DNA of 64,000 bases from Aneurinibacillus tyrosinisolvens (GTDB lineage: Bacteria > Bacillota > Bacilli > Aneurinibacillales > Aneurinibacillaceae): positions 1-64,000 of the forward strand of contig NZ_BBWZ01000027.1 in the NCBI RefSeq assembly GCF_001015055.1, in the 5' to 3' direction. Both the position numbers and the translations under genes were made by a program. The notes below the pieces were generated by a model. The model saw only the letters and a program-made list of their open reading frames with translations, did no database searches and was not told the origin of the DNA. Of the stretch, positions 1 through 8,808 are shown one piece after another (positions within the stretch are counted from its first letter, which is position 1; each line of letters begins with the position of its first letter).

Positions 1-141
1 CCGCTAACGTCCTGTTAGTGTCTTCTGATTCAGTTTTGAAGGTGTAAAAAAAGAAGTGTTCCGTACTGTTTAGCCGTTGGCTTTCTGTTCCGGAACCTTT
101 TTTATGCCTTGGACCTGATATTAGCCAGCGTCCTGTACGTC
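1..141. other. Spacer upstream of tRNA cluster, rRNA-operon-like
   Basis: No gene is visible here. The segment TTCAGTTTTGAA at 29-40 resembles the short motif that recurs in Bacillus rRNA operon spacers, so the tRNA cluster that follows may be the tail of an rRNA operon lying left of the window. The 12-mer CCGTACTGTTTA at 61-72 recurs at 674-685 inside the cluster, which hints at duplication of spacer sequence. The rRNA link is inference. Confidence 0.4.
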
Positions 142-217
142 GGAGGATTAGCTCAGCTGGGAGAGCATCTGCCTTACAAGCAGAGGGTCGGCGGTTCGAT
201 CCCGTCATCCTCCACCA
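142..217 (+). tRNA. tRNA-Val (TAC)
   Basis: A 76-nt cloverleaf. The acceptor GGAGGAT pairs with ATCCTCC, the D-arm is GCTCAGCTGGGAGAGC, the anticodon loop carries TAC between CTGCC and GGCAG-type arms, and the T-loop is TTCGATC. CCA is encoded. Confidence 0.95.
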
Positions 218-241
218 TCTATTCTATACATTAATGATTGT

Positions 242-317
242 CGCGGGGTGGAGCAGTTGGCAGCTCGTCGGGCTCATAACCCGAAGGTCGCAGGTTCAAG
301 TCCTGCCCCCGCAACCA
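242..317 (+). tRNA. Initiator tRNA-fMet (CAT)
   Basis: A 76-nt cloverleaf with anticodon CAT. Two initiator hallmarks are visible: the first base C cannot pair with the opposing A at the acceptor end, and the anticodon stem contains the GGG/CCC pairs (GGGCTCATAACCC). CCA is encoded. Confidence 0.95.
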
Positions 318-366
318 ATGAAATCGGGAGTACCCGCCAGGGTGCAACCATAAAATTCATTCTCGC

Positions 367-442
<76 letters not shown>

Positions 443-465
443 TTCAACCAAAAAATAAATAAGAT

Positions 466-542
466 GTGCCCGTAGCTCAATCGGATAGAGTGTCTGACTA
501 CGAATCAGAAGGTTGGGAGTTCGAGTCTCTCCGGGCACGCCA
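466..542 (+). tRNA. tRNA-Arg (ACG)
   Basis: A 77-nt cloverleaf. The acceptor GTGCCCG pairs with CGGGCAC, the anticodon ACG sits between CTGAC and a TCAG arm, and the T-loop is TTCGAGT. CCA is encoded. The A34 is expected to be deaminated to inosine, as in other bacterial ACG tRNAs. Confidence 0.95.
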
Positions 543-548
543 TGTTAT

Positions 549-625
549 CGGGAAGTGGCTCAGCTTGGTAGAGCACCTGGTTTGGGACCAGGGGGTCGCA
601 GGTTCAAATCCTGTCTTCCCGACCA
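549..625 (+). tRNA. tRNA-Pro (TGG)
   Basis: A 77-nt cloverleaf. The acceptor CGGGAAG pairs with CTTCCCG, the anticodon TGG lies in loop TTTGGGA between CCTGG and CCAGG, and the T-arm is GCAGGTTCAAATCCTGT. CCA is encoded. Confidence 0.95.
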
Positions 626-844
626 CCTGTAATTACATATCCTACGATGTCCGTTAGCCCTTTATGTTTTAAACCGTACTGTTTATCGGGGATTCCTATA
701 TCTGTTGGTGGACGCCATACCCACTCTTTGGACGGGGGTCGCGGGAACACCAGCATGCGGAAACCCACCTGCGAGGTCGCGGGTTCACAAAACAAATGGG
801 GGACGGCATGGGTGGGAGATGATTTTACTTTTTGTTTTTCTTGT
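626..844. other. Intra-cluster spacer with possible tRNA debris
   Basis: This 219-bp gap between tRNA-Pro and tRNA-Met has no convincing gene. It holds the repeated 12-mer CCGTACTGTTTA (674-685). Around 765-786 the string GCGAGGTCGCGGGTTCA looks like the variable loop and start of a T-arm, but no acceptor or anticodon arm follows. I read it as possible remains of a lost tRNA. Confidence 0.3.
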
Positions 845-921
845 GGCGGTGTAGCTCAGCTGGCTAGAGCGTACGGTTCATACCCGTAAGGTCGGGGGTT
901 CGATCCCCTCCGCCGCTACCA
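845..921 (+). tRNA. Elongator tRNA-Met (CAT)
   Basis: A 77-nt cloverleaf. The acceptor GGCGGTG pairs with CGCCGC-side bases (GCCGC), and the anticodon loop TTCATAC contains CAT. The body matches my memory of Bacillus elongator tRNA-Met rather than the tRNA-Ile2 that also carries CAT. There is no initiator-type C1:A72 mismatch. CCA is encoded. Confidence 0.92.
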
Positions 922-942
922 TTGCCCTATTTGTGAAAAAAT

Positions 943-1034
943 GGAGAAGTACCCAAGTGGCTATAAGGGGCTCCCCTGCTAAGGGAGTAGACGGGTTATA
1001 CCGTGCGAGGGTTCGAATCCCTCCTTCTCCGCCA
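943..1034 (+). tRNA. tRNA-Ser (GCT)
   Basis: A 92-nt class II tRNA with a long variable arm (about 971-1010). The acceptor GGAGAAG pairs with CTTCTCC, and the anticodon GCT lies between CTCCC and GGGAG. It decodes AGC and AGT. CCA is encoded. Confidence 0.95.
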
Positions 1035-1037
1035 TGT

Positions 1038-1114
<77 letters not shown>

Positions 1115-1124
1115 CAAACTTGCA

Positions 1125-1155
1125 TACCGGTTCGATTCCAGTCCTCGATACCCAC
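1125..1155 (+). pseudogene. Degenerate tRNA 3' half
   Basis: Just after tRNA-Ile, ACCGGTTCGATTCCAGT forms a T-arm with a TTCGATT loop and one mismatch in a five-pair stem. It is followed by CCTCGATA and CCCAC, which resembles an acceptor 3' strand and a damaged CCA tail. No D-arm or anticodon arm precedes it (only about 10 bp separate it from tRNA-Ile), so it is most likely a tRNA gene eroded by deletion. Confidence 0.45.
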
Positions 1156-1173
1156 TACATAGATAATAAACTC

Positions 1174-1205
1174 AAAGGGAATCCTGAATAAGGGTTCCCT
1201 TTTAC
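1174..1205 (+). terminator. Rho-independent terminator of tRNA cluster
   Basis: The inverted repeat AAAGGGAA (1174-1181) and TTCCCTTT (1195-1202) flanks a short loop with an extra AGG/CCT pairing. It runs into a T-rich tail. It lies where transcription of the tRNA cluster should stop. Confidence 0.7.
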
Positions 1206-1212
1206 TTGTATG

Positions 1213-1365
1213 TTATTCCGCCTTCTCCGGTTCAAAAATAGCACGATATGACTCCGGTACCGGACCTCGCAGCGCGGGCGGCATAACCTTCTGATCGATC
1301 TGTTCTTTCTGGCCATCCTTGTCAGTACCCCACGGTTTGCGTTTTGGGTTGTTTACGTCATCCAT
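1213..1365 (-). CDS. Small hypothetical protein, 50 aa
   Basis: This reading frame of 50 codons starts at ATG 1365 behind AAGGAGGAATAGGT, a strong ribosome site with good spacing. The product is hydrophilic and proline- and lysine-rich, beginning MDDVNNPKRKPWGTDKDG and ending EPEKAE, with no membrane segment, signal peptide or cysteine. I do not recognise a family. It shares its strand with the next small gene, and the two may be one transcript reading away from the exporter region. The ribosome site and the clean composition are the only evidence that it is real. Confidence 0.55.
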   Translation of the reverse strand: MDDVNNPKRKPWGTDKDGQKEQIDQKVMPPALRGPVPESYRAIFEPEKAE

Positions 1366-1391
1366 ACCTATTCCTCCTTGGTGCTTATTCC

Positions 1392-1574
1392 TTACTGTTG
1401 TGGGCGGCCGGTAAATGATATAGCATGATCGGTGTCTGTTTCTTCGTATGGCTTTATAATTTGTTCTAACTTTTCGTAGCTCAACATTTCTGTTTTTCTC
1501 AGTAAAGTAGGTATAGCCTCTCCCGGGTAACCATAATTTTTGAGTAATTCTATTCTCTTCACTGCATCATCCAT
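1392..1574 (-). CDS. Small hypothetical protein, 60 aa
   Basis: The start chosen is ATG 1574, nine bases after GGAGG; a GTG three codons upstream overlaps the ribosome site and is less likely. The product starts MDDAVKRIELLKNYGY and is a soluble, probably helical protein with alternating charged and aliphatic residues (KRIELLK, YEKLEQIIKPYEE). No family is recognised. It is 26 bp from the 50-aa gene, same strand, each with its own good ribosome site. Both begin MDD, but the rest is not visibly related. Confidence 0.5.
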   Translation of the reverse strand: MDDAVKRIELLKNYGYPGEAIPTLLRKTEMLSYEKLEQIIKPYEETDTDHAISFTGRPQQ

Positions 1575-1801
1575 TATGAACACCTCCGCCTATGTATTGT
1601 TCCCAAGTATCCGGCAATTAGCCCGCCCGCCGTTTCCTTATAATAAATAATAAAAGCCCCCGACCGATAAAAAATCCGGCGGAGGCACTGATTGAAACTT
1701 GGTATTGTCTTACACTTTTTATTTACCACAATGTATCAAAGTGAAACAACGGCTTACAAAAATACCAGCTTCACAATGTTAACAAATAGTAAATCTTTTT
1801 T

Positions 1802-1829
1802 AAAAAGCCCATAAACAGGGCTTTTTTTT
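1802..1829. terminator. Terminator-like hairpin
   Basis: AAAAAGCCC (1802-1810) pairs with GGGCTTTTT (1818-1826), with a 7-nt loop and a T-run. It reads best on the + strand. The 1575-2084 gap holds this hairpin, the next one and a palindrome; I see no gene in it. Confidence 0.7.
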
Positions 1830-1899
1830 CATGCCACAGCTCGTTTTAAGAGAAATGGCTCTACTGGAAGTCGTTTAATACAGGTTTTTCTTACCATAG

Positions 1900-1932
1900 A
1901 AAAAGGGTGAGGAGATGGCCTACCCTTTTTTC
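1900..1932. terminator. Second terminator-like hairpin
   Basis: AAAAAGGGT (1900-1908) pairs with ACCCTTTTTT (1922-1931), with an inner AGG/CCT extension. The near-symmetrical A and T flanks would let it work in both directions. It insulates the exporter gene at 2085. Confidence 0.6.
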
Positions 1933-2005
1933 TTGGATATCTAACTGGGTCATATCTATCAAATAACACGACGAACTTGCTATAACAAACATTAACATAA
2001 CCAAT

Positions 2006-2034
2006 ATGATAGTTTCATACTGTTCAACTATCAT
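2006..2034. promoter_or_regulatory. Perfect 9-bp inverted repeat before RND gene
   Basis: ATGATAGTT (2006-2014) and AACTATCAT (2026-2034) are perfect inverted copies separated by 11 bp, about 50 bp before the exporter start. It may be an operator for an exporter repressor encoded elsewhere. A short T-run follows, so an AT-rich terminator is the alternative. Confidence 0.4.
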
Positions 2035-2084
2035 TTTTATAGAAGCAGAATTTTCCACGCATAAGGAAGGTGAAAATCAGAACA

Positions 2085-5000
2085 ATGGAACGAATGATAG
2101 AAGCGATTATGAAGCGCTCAGTACTGGTCATCACCTCCATCCTGCTTATTATGCTGTGGGGAGGAATATCCGCCTATCAAATGCAGCGGGATTACCTGCC
2201 GGCTATCAACAATTCCACCTTAATGGTTACGGTAAGAGCGGACAACTTTAGTGCCGCCAGGGTGAAAAGCGAAATTGCAAGCAGAGTGGAGGAGGCGGTA
2301 AGAGGGATAGACGGGCTTCAATCTATGGAGACGAGCTCCTATGATGGAGGGCTGTTTGCCAGCCTGTATTTTCCGCTCAATTACGATGTAGAACGGGCCG
2401 AACAGGAAATGAGCCGGGCTTTAGACGGTGCCACGTTCCCTGAAGGCACCGGAAAGCCGGCCGTGACAAGAGTCAGTACAAGTTCCTTTCCCATAATGAG
2501 AATCGGCCTGGTCAACGACGGGGAAGGGATCAGTGAAAAACGATTGCGAACTTCCACTCAAGCGCAGATAGCAAAGGAGTTCGAACATATCCCCGGCGTG
2601 AGGGAGGTCCGTACTACGGGAGCCGGAAACAGCGGGTATGTTGTTACCGTCCGTATGAACAGCTTAAAAAAAGCGGGACTGACAATGAAAGACGTTGAAC
2701 AGGCCCTGGCTTCCCTGCAGACGGTTTGGCCTGAAGGAAAAATCAGGAGTGAGCAGGTACAAATTCCGATTCAAGTGAAGGGAGCAGGCGTGAGTGCTGA
2801 CGCGCTTAAGCAGACTCCAGTACATAATGCGTCCGGCCAAACGGTTTTGTTATCTGCCGTGGCGGATGTTTCCCAAGGAATAGTGGACCTCAAGACGATT
2901 TCCCGGACTGACGGCAAGCCAAGTGTCCTTCTTGATGTGCTAAAAACGCCATCTTCCAATGTTACGGACGTATCGGGGCTGGTTGGGGAACGGATCAAGG
3001 AAATGCAGACTTCCCTGCCCAGAGATGTCCGGTTAACGGTCCTTTATGATTACGGACAACAGGTAAAGCAGTCTCTCTCCGGCCTTTTACGAGAAGGACT
3101 GTTCGGCTGTCTGTTTGCGATGGTTTGCGTCTTTGCCTTTCTCCGCCATGTTCGGGCAACACTGCTCATCGCTCTTACGCTGCCGATTTGTTTCCTCGTA
3201 ACAACCGGTGTGCTTAAAGCGATGGACATTAGCCTCAATATTCTCACTGTTTCAGGACTCATTGTAGCGATGGGGCGCGTTGTCGATGATTCGATCGTCA
3301 TTCTCGACAATATTTACCGCCGGGTTAGAGAGAATGAGGGGAAGGCAAACATTTTTGTCATCGCAGGAGCGGTACGGGAAATCGTTCCTGCCGTTGTCTC
3401 CTCAACGGCAACAACAGTCGCTGTATTTCTTCCCATTGCTCTGGTTGGAGGAATGATAAGTTCAGCGTTCTCGGCGTTTGCCTGGTCGGTCGTTATTGCC
3501 CTTGTGACCTCCCTGTTTGTGGCCATCGTTATCATTCCAGGACTCTCTCCGTTCTGGTTAAAGAAAGGATCCGTCACACAGGACAGAGGCCGGGTGGAAA
3601 ACATCGTTGAATCTATCCTTCGCCGCACTCTGCCGCGCAAAAAAAGAGTGATGACCGTTTGCGTTCTTCTGCTGACCGCCACTCTTGCTGCAGCGGCCCT
3701 CCTGCCGGTCAACGTTCTGCCAATGGGACAGTCAGGAGAAGTCAACATTGAGGTGGAACTGCCGGAGCAAAGTTCCCTTGCAGCCGTCAATGGGGAAGTA
3801 AGAAAAGTCGAGGGGCTGCTGGGCACGGAAGCGGCTATTGATGCCTTCTCCGCCACGCTTGGCTCCAGCTTCGTGCCGCAGTTTGATGATGTGTTCGATG
3901 AAGGGGGAGGCTGGATCCAGCGCGGCAATACAGCCCACATCGCTGTCACGCTGAAAAAGGGAACCGATATGGATGCCTATACAGCGGACCTTACAAGGAA
4001 AGTGAAAGCCATCCCGAGCAAAGCGCTTTTTACCGTAACGAACCGCAGCATTGCAGGGGATGACTCACGCTTGAAAATCATGCTCACCGGAGCGGATACT
4101 ACTGTGCTTGAAAATCAGGCGCGTATAATTCAAAGCAAGCTGCAGCTCATAAAGGGCCTGAGCGTCGAAGGGGCGGCGGATAACGATGACAGCCGTTCGG
4201 CATACCTTTTGACTCTCAATCGTGAACAGATCCAGCGTATGGGAATCAGGACCGAGGATGTTCTGCAGCGAATTGAGCCTTATCTGTCCCAGGGGATAAA
4301 GCTGTCCGTCCGGGTTCAGTCGGGGGAGGTTCCTATTGTCCTTGAAAACGATGTGTTGGCCTCGATTCCTGCCGTGGCAGGAGCTGCAGATGCGGCCGCA
4401 CTGCCGGGCCAGCATATTATCAGCGCCCTGGCTAGTGAAGCATTTACGACGGCAGACGGAAGCCGTATTGCACTAAATAAGCTGGCTTCCCTGCAGCGCC
4501 AGACGAGGAACCCGGTCATCCGCGAACGGAACGGACGCCCTTTTGGGGTTGTTTCGGCTAATATCATTTCCAGGAACGTAGGAGATGTGAGCGGAAAAGT
4601 GGACGATATGCTAAAAAAGATGCAGCTGCCGCCAGGAGTGACGTATTCTTTCGGCGGGATATCTGAACAGGTGAAGCAAATGGTTGCCGAAGCCGCTGTT
4701 GCTTTAGGCGTCTCCATCCTGCTGGTCTTGCTCATCGTTAGCTTCTTTTTCCGCGGCTGGAAGGCGCCGTTGTCTGTCCTCGTATGCATCCCGTTAGCTT
4801 TAATCGGTTCGGTGTGGGGAATGGTTCTGTTCGGCAAGGAGTGGAACTTATCCGCTTTTGTTGGTCTGTTGATGCTCACAGGCATCGTCGTGACAAATGG
4901 AATCGTACTTGTGGACAAAATCGAACGCGGCCTGAGGGAGGGGGTGAATTTACGTGATGCCGTCATGCACGGTACGTTGACGCGGGTCCGTCCGGTTCTC

Positions 5001-5216
5001 ATGACTGCCGGTACCACAATTCTAACAATCTTTCCTTTGTCTTTTTCCTACGGCGGGGACACGGTCGTCACGCAGACCTTAGGCATTGTTGTCGCGGGGG
5101 GCATGCTTAGCTCTACATGTATCAGCCTGGTTGTCATCCCTATTCTGTATGAATGGATGAACCGGGAGTCGGCACATGCTTCCGGAAACACCGGAGAAAC
5201 TGAAGTGGCAGTGTAA
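2085..5216 (+). CDS. RND-family efflux permease
   Basis: This is a 1,043-residue AcrB/MdtB-type permease, the usual length for a hydrophobe/amphiphile RND exporter. A first membrane helix lies near residues 12-30, a large extracellular loop follows, then a cluster of helices about 320-480. Near residue 400 the motif VVDDS in GRVVDDSIVILDN carries the paired aspartates of proton translocation. The second half repeats this layout (loop, then helices about 870-1020). I took ATG 2085; an in-frame GTG at 2070 touches the AAGGAAGG ribosome site. No membrane-fusion partner is encoded beside it, which is common for RND pumps of Gram-positive bacteria. A secreted phosphoesterase gene follows 38 bp later. 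Substrate unknown. Confidence 0.9.
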   Translation: MERMIEAIMKRSVLVITSILLIMLWGGISAYQMQRDYLPAINNSTLMVTVRADNFSAARVKSEIASRVEEAVRGIDGLQSMETSSYDGGLFASLYFPLNYDVERAEQEMSRALDGATFPEGTGKPAVTRVSTSSFPIMRIGLVNDGEGISEKRLRTSTQAQIAKEFEHIPGVREVRTTGAGNSGYVVTVRMNSLKKAGLTMKDVEQALASLQTVWPEGKIRSEQVQIPIQVKGAGVSADALKQTPVHNASGQTVLLSAVADVSQGIVDLKTISRTDGKPSVLLDVLKTPSSNVTDVSGLVGERIKEMQTSLPRDVRLTVLYDYGQQVKQSLSGLLREGLFGCLFAMVCVFAFLRHVRATLLIALTLPICFLVTTGVLKAMDISLNILTVSGLIVAMGRVVDDSIVILDNIYRRVRENEGKANIFVIAGAVREIVPAVVSSTATTVAVFLPIALVGGMISSAFSAFAWSVVIALVTSLFVAIVIIPGLSPFWLKKGSVTQDRGRVENIVESILRRTLPRKKRVMTVCVLLLTATLAAAALLPVNVLPMGQSGEVNIEVELPEQSSLAAVNGEVRKVEGLLGTEAAIDAFSATLGSSFVPQFDDVFDEGGGWIQRGNTAHIAVTLKKGTDMDAYTADLTRKVKAIPSKALFTVTNRSIAGDDSRLKIMLTGADTTVLENQARIIQSKLQLIKGLSVEGAADNDDSRSAYLLTLNREQIQRMGIRTEDVLQRIEPYLSQGIKLSVRVQSGEVPIVLENDVLASIPAVAGAADAAALPGQHIISALASEAFTTADGSRIALNKLASLQRQTRNPVIRERNGRPFGVVSANIISRNVGDVSGKVDDMLKKMQLPPGVTYSFGGISEQVKQMVAEAAVALGVSILLVLLIVSFFFRGWKAPLSVLVCIPLALIGSVWGMVLFGKEWNLSAFVGLLMLTGIVVTNGIVLVDKIERGLREGVNLRDAVMHGTLTRVRPVLMTAGTTILTIFPLSFSYGGDTVVTQTLGIVVAGGMLSSTCISLVVIPILYEWMNRESAHASGNTGETEVAV

Positions 5217-5254
5217 CCTGGATGAATACAAACAATTAAAAAGGAGTGGTAAGG

Positions 5255-7743
5255 ATGAAGAAGAACTTGAAAAAGTGGATAGGCGTACCTTTGGCTTTAA
5301 GTTTAACGATGGGTTCAGCAACAGCCGTTCTGGCGAGCTACGGAAAATTTCCCTGGGGAGCGCAAATTGAAAGACCGGCGAACGGCTGGACGATTACACC
5401 GGCCGGCAAACAAGTGCAGCTCGGTGATCGTCCTTACGGCACGGCGATGAGCCGGATGGAAATACGCTGCTGTTCAGCAATAATGGACAATCTGTCCATT
5501 CTCTTGTTGCCGTTGACCGTAAGAGCGGACAGGTGATTCAAACGATAGAATACAAAAAACCGGAGGCCCTGTATCTCGGTGTTACATACAGCCCTGATGG
5601 CAAGCACGTGTATGCGTCTGCCGGAAATAACAATAAAATTCGGGTCTATGACGTTGAAGGTCAGCGTCTAACTGAAAAGGCCGCTATTGCTCTGCCGGCC
5701 GTTGACGCCAGCGGAAGCAAAGTGAATTTCTTCCCGGGCGGATTAAACATTTCGCCGGACGGCCGCTTCTTATATGTTGCGAATAATTTAAATGATTCGA
5801 TGTCCATTATTGACACACAAACGAACAAGGTGACCAAAACAGTTGCAGTGGGCCATAACCCTTACGCTGTGACAGTTTCCAAAGACGGAGCCTATGCATA
5901 CGTAAGTAACTGGGGTGGAAATACGATTTCTGTCGTGGATACAGCAACGGGAGAAGTTGCGAAGTCCATCCAGGTTGGCACCCATCCAAGTGCGATGAAA
6001 TTGAGTGGACAAGAATTGTATGTTACGAACAGTGACAGCGATAGTATTTCCATCATTAATACCAAGACGAACCAGGTAAAGCAGACAATTAGCCTTGCCC
6101 CTTACAAAGGCGCGCAGGAAGGAAGCAGCCCAAATGCGCTGGCTGTTTCGCCTGATGGAAAATCGCTTTATGTGGCGAATGCCGGCAACAATGATGTTGT
6201 GGTCATTGACACGAAAAAAGGAAAAATTGAAGGAATGATCCCAACCGGCTGGTATCCGACCGGATTGGAGATTTCAAAGGACGGAAAACAGCTCTATGTA
6301 GCGAATGCGAAAGGATTCGGAGCCGGTCCGAACCCGAATGGTCCTAAGCCTTACAGCACAACTCCTACCCCTGCCGACCAGTATAGCGGTTCAATGATTA
6401 AGGGAACGCTTTCCATTATCGATGTGCCGCGTGAAGGCCAGCTTGAGAAGTATACAAAGCAGGTCATTGAGAACAATGGGTTTAATGAACGGGATAAGGT
6501 GCGCGTAAGCGGTAATACGGCTCGCCAGGTGATTCCTCGCCGTGTCGGGGATTCCTCACCGATTAAGCATGTCATTTATATCGTTAAGGAAAACCGCACG
6601 TATGACCAGGTATTCGGCAGCCTTGGAAAAGGAAATGGGGATCCAAGCCTGAACCTGTTCGGAGATGAGACCGCACCAAACCACCGCCAGCTGGCCCGCC
6701 AATTTGCCACCATTGATAACTTCTTTGCAGATGCTGAGGTTTCGGCGGATGGCTGGAACTGGTCGACGGCTGCGATGGCCAATACGTATGTACAGAAGAA
6801 CTGGCCTACGAATTACGGCGGACGCGGGCATGATTATGATTTTGAGGGCGGTAACCTTTCAACGGCTCCAAGTGCAAATCCAGAGAACGCCTATTTATGG
6901 GACGCGCTTGACCAGAAAAATATCGACTATCGCAATTATGGATTCTTTGTATCAGGCGGGAAAGTGGCTTCCACGGAACCGAAGCTTGCCGCAAAAACAG
7001 ATCTGGCTTTCCCTGGATTCGATATGAATATTAAAGATCAGTTTAGAGCCGATGAATGGCTGAAGGAATTTAAAACGTTTGAAGGACAGGGCAAGATGCC
7101 ATCGTTCCAGTTCCTCAGACTGCCGGTTGATCATACATCCGGGACAAAAGTAGGCCAGCCGACCCCGAAAGCAATGGTAGCGGACAACGATCTGGCGCTA
7201 GGCCGGATTGTAGAGGCGGTTTCGAATTCAGAGTTCTGGAAGGATACAGCGATTTTCGTAGTGGAAGATGATGCGCAGAATGGTTCGGATCATGTGGATG
7301 CCCACCGTACAGTGGCGCTTGCGATTAGTCCTTATACGCAAACGGGTAAGGTTGACTCCACATTCTATACGACAAGCTCTATGCTCCGCACAATGGAATT
7401 GATCATGGGGATTGCACCGATGACGCAGTTTGACGCATCCGCTACGCCGATGGTGAACAGCTTTACGGACAAGCCGAATTTTGCACCGTATAAGGTCCTC
7501 ACCCCGAAGCAGCCGCTCGATGAGTTAAATCAAAAGAATGCACCTATGGCCGCTGAATCTGCCAAAATGAACCTGGCTTCTGAGGATAAGGCGCCTGAGC
7601 AGCAGCTGAATCAGGCGATTTGGAGGAGCGTGAAAGGTGCCGAGAGCGAGATGCCTGCGCCGAAATCGAATTTCCGCGACTTGAAGAAGAGCAGCAGTGC
7701 AGAAACGGCAGAAGATGCAGGTACAGCCCATTTCAAGTGGTGA
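5255..7743 (+). pseudogene. YncE-type propeller/phosphoesterase fusion, frameshifted
   Basis: The start ATG 5255 follows AAGGAG by eight bases and opens a signal peptide (MKKNLKKWIGVPLALSL, then TAVLA). The frame breaks near 5452: AGCCGGATGG should read AGC-CCG-GAT-GG (Ser-Pro-Asp-Gly), so one C appears missing. The second frame runs to 7743. The product then has repeated YVTN-like blades (SPDGK..YVAN..IDT, about residues 90-340) and a phosphoesterase domain of the phospholipase C/acid phosphatase class (HVIYIVKENRTYDQVFG, and later EDDAQNGSDHVDAHR). It would be an exported, metal-dependent hydrolase. It is probably co-transcribed with the RND gene. The break may be real or a sequencing error in a CCC run. 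Confidence 0.85.
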
Positions 7744-7823
7744 CCACACCCACGGATAAATCCAGGGGCTTTCTCCGACTTTGTGTGGCAAAATTATCTT
7801 GTCTAACCTATTACCGAGGGTCC

Positions 7824-7855
7824 AAAGAAGGGGGAGATTCCCCCTTCTTTTTTCT
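7824..7855 (+). terminator. Strong rho-independent terminator
   Basis: AAAGAAGGGGG (7824-7834) pairs perfectly with CCCCCTTCTTT (7840-7850), with a 5-nt loop and a continuing T-run. It ends the exporter/phosphoesterase transcript. Confidence 0.9.
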
Positions 7856-8013
7856 TTCCTGGCATAGAGAGTGAGTGCTAAACGGCCTAGGTTGTTTGAT
7901 ACCTATCTGACTTCCCCTACTAGGAAAAATTAGTGAATTCCTCTTGTTTCCACTCCTCTTTCTAAAAAGTATGATAAAAGTATCAAATTAAGGAAAAAAG
8001 TGGAGGTGGGATC

Positions 8014-8334
8014 TTGTCATCAGCACAACGATTGCGGATGCAGGCAGACGCCGCCGAGCGGTTTGCGGCCCAGGTGGGCGAGGCGATAGGGAACTTCCGG
8101 CAGGTGGACAGCCGGACAGTTAGCACGGTTGAGTACCTTAGCGCAGGCTGGGAGAGCCAGAAGAAAGCGACCTTTGAATCTCTCGTACAGAAAGCGGGAA
8201 CAACAGGTTCATCAGCCGTTTCCATTGGGCAGGAACTGATGGAACAGCTCAGGCAGGAAGCGAGAAGGCTGCGGGAAGAAGCCGCAGAGCTGGAAAGGCG
8301 GGAGCGAGAACGTGAGCGGGCGAATCAACATTGA
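8014..8334 (+). CDS. WXG100/YwqH-like small helical protein
   Basis: The TTG start at 8014 follows GGAGGTGG. The 106-residue product is all-helical: an N-terminal helix (QRLRMQADAAERF), a central turn with the WxxxxxxxF-type signature GWESQKKATFESL (about residues 49-61), and a long charged C-terminal coiled coil (EARRLREEAAELERRERER). Size, position and the Trp/Phe spacing fit the WXG100-like or YwqH (DUF5082) partner proteins encoded ahead of LXG effectors of type VII secretion. Its end overlaps the next reading frame by 23 bp. The exact subfamily is uncertain; no secretion machinery is in the window. Confidence 0.65.
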   Translation: MSSAQRLRMQADAAERFAAQVGEAIGNFRQVDSRTVSTVEYLSAGWESQKKATFESLVQKAGTTGSSAVSIGQELMEQLRQEARRLREEAAELERRERERERANQH

Positions 8335-8779
8335 ACCGGATCAACTGAAGGAGCTCGCTTCGGAACTGGGATCACTTAATCGCAGGAGGCTGGACAGCGT
8401 TTAACCTTGCTTCCCTTGGGTTAGACGGGCTTGCTGCGAAGGGAGCGGTCTTCTTTCCGGTGTATACCGAGCAGGACAAGCATTGAAAAATGTTACGCTG
8501 TTTCCGGGATTCCGAATGGTGACCGGGGATGGCCGGCTGATTTCCACCCGGCCTGTGAACGTCGATGACTTGGTGCAGAGGTTTTCAAACTGGGATAAAA
8601 GCAAATCCAGGGTAGGACAATGGGATATGGGACATATTCCTGAAGCTAAATATAGTGAACATCATAGAAAGTACATGAATGATGAGATTGACTATAAAAC
8701 CTTTATTGAGGAATATAGAAATCCTAAAAACTACCGTCCGGAATCTCCATCGGCAAATAGGGGTCATAAGTATGAATGA
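8312..8779 (+). pseudogene. Collapsed T7SS effector with GH-E nuclease tip
   Basis: Three pieces lie in different frames. From GTG 8312, GRINIEPDQLKELASEL resembles the N-terminus of a WXG100 protein but stops at 8402. From about 8363 another frame reads DHLIAGGWTAFNLASLGLDG, a pretoxin-like glycine-rich stretch. From about 8441 a third reads SGLLSGVYRAGQALKNV and continues to 8779. That last part ends in WDMGHIPEAKY, DYKTFIEEYR and NYRPESPSANRGHK, which are hallmarks I associate with GH-E nuclease toxins (HNH/EndoVII superfamily). The large middle and N-terminal LXG region expected of an effector is absent. Deletion plus at least two small indels probably killed the toxin. A TTG at 8483 could still start a free nuclease domain of 98 residues. 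Confidence 0.7.
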
Positions 8780-8808
8780 TTATAAATAGGAATGAAAGGA
8801 GGTTTAAC

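Noticed and set aside
647-889. 80-codon + frame spanning tRNA spacer and tRNA-Met
   Set aside because: It reads through a tRNA gene, so it is not a coding gene.
1600-1690. G/C-rich stretch with CCCCCGACCG and CCGGCGGAGG as a riboswitch or CRISPR repeat
   Set aside because: No repeated unit and no stable conserved fold recognised; only ordinary hairpins nearby.
2006-2251. Small + strand frame starting MIVSYCSTIIF
   Set aside because: It overlaps the exporter gene out of frame, has no ribosome site and contains the palindrome; it is a shadow.
3314-3949. 211-codon minus-strand frame inside the RND gene
   Set aside because: Its composition (Ser/Thr/Arg rich) and complete overlap with a clear transporter on the other strand mark it as an antisense artefact.
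4316-5017. 233-codon minus-strand frame inside the RND gene
   Set aside because: No start signal, and the opposite strand is coding with clear membrane helices.
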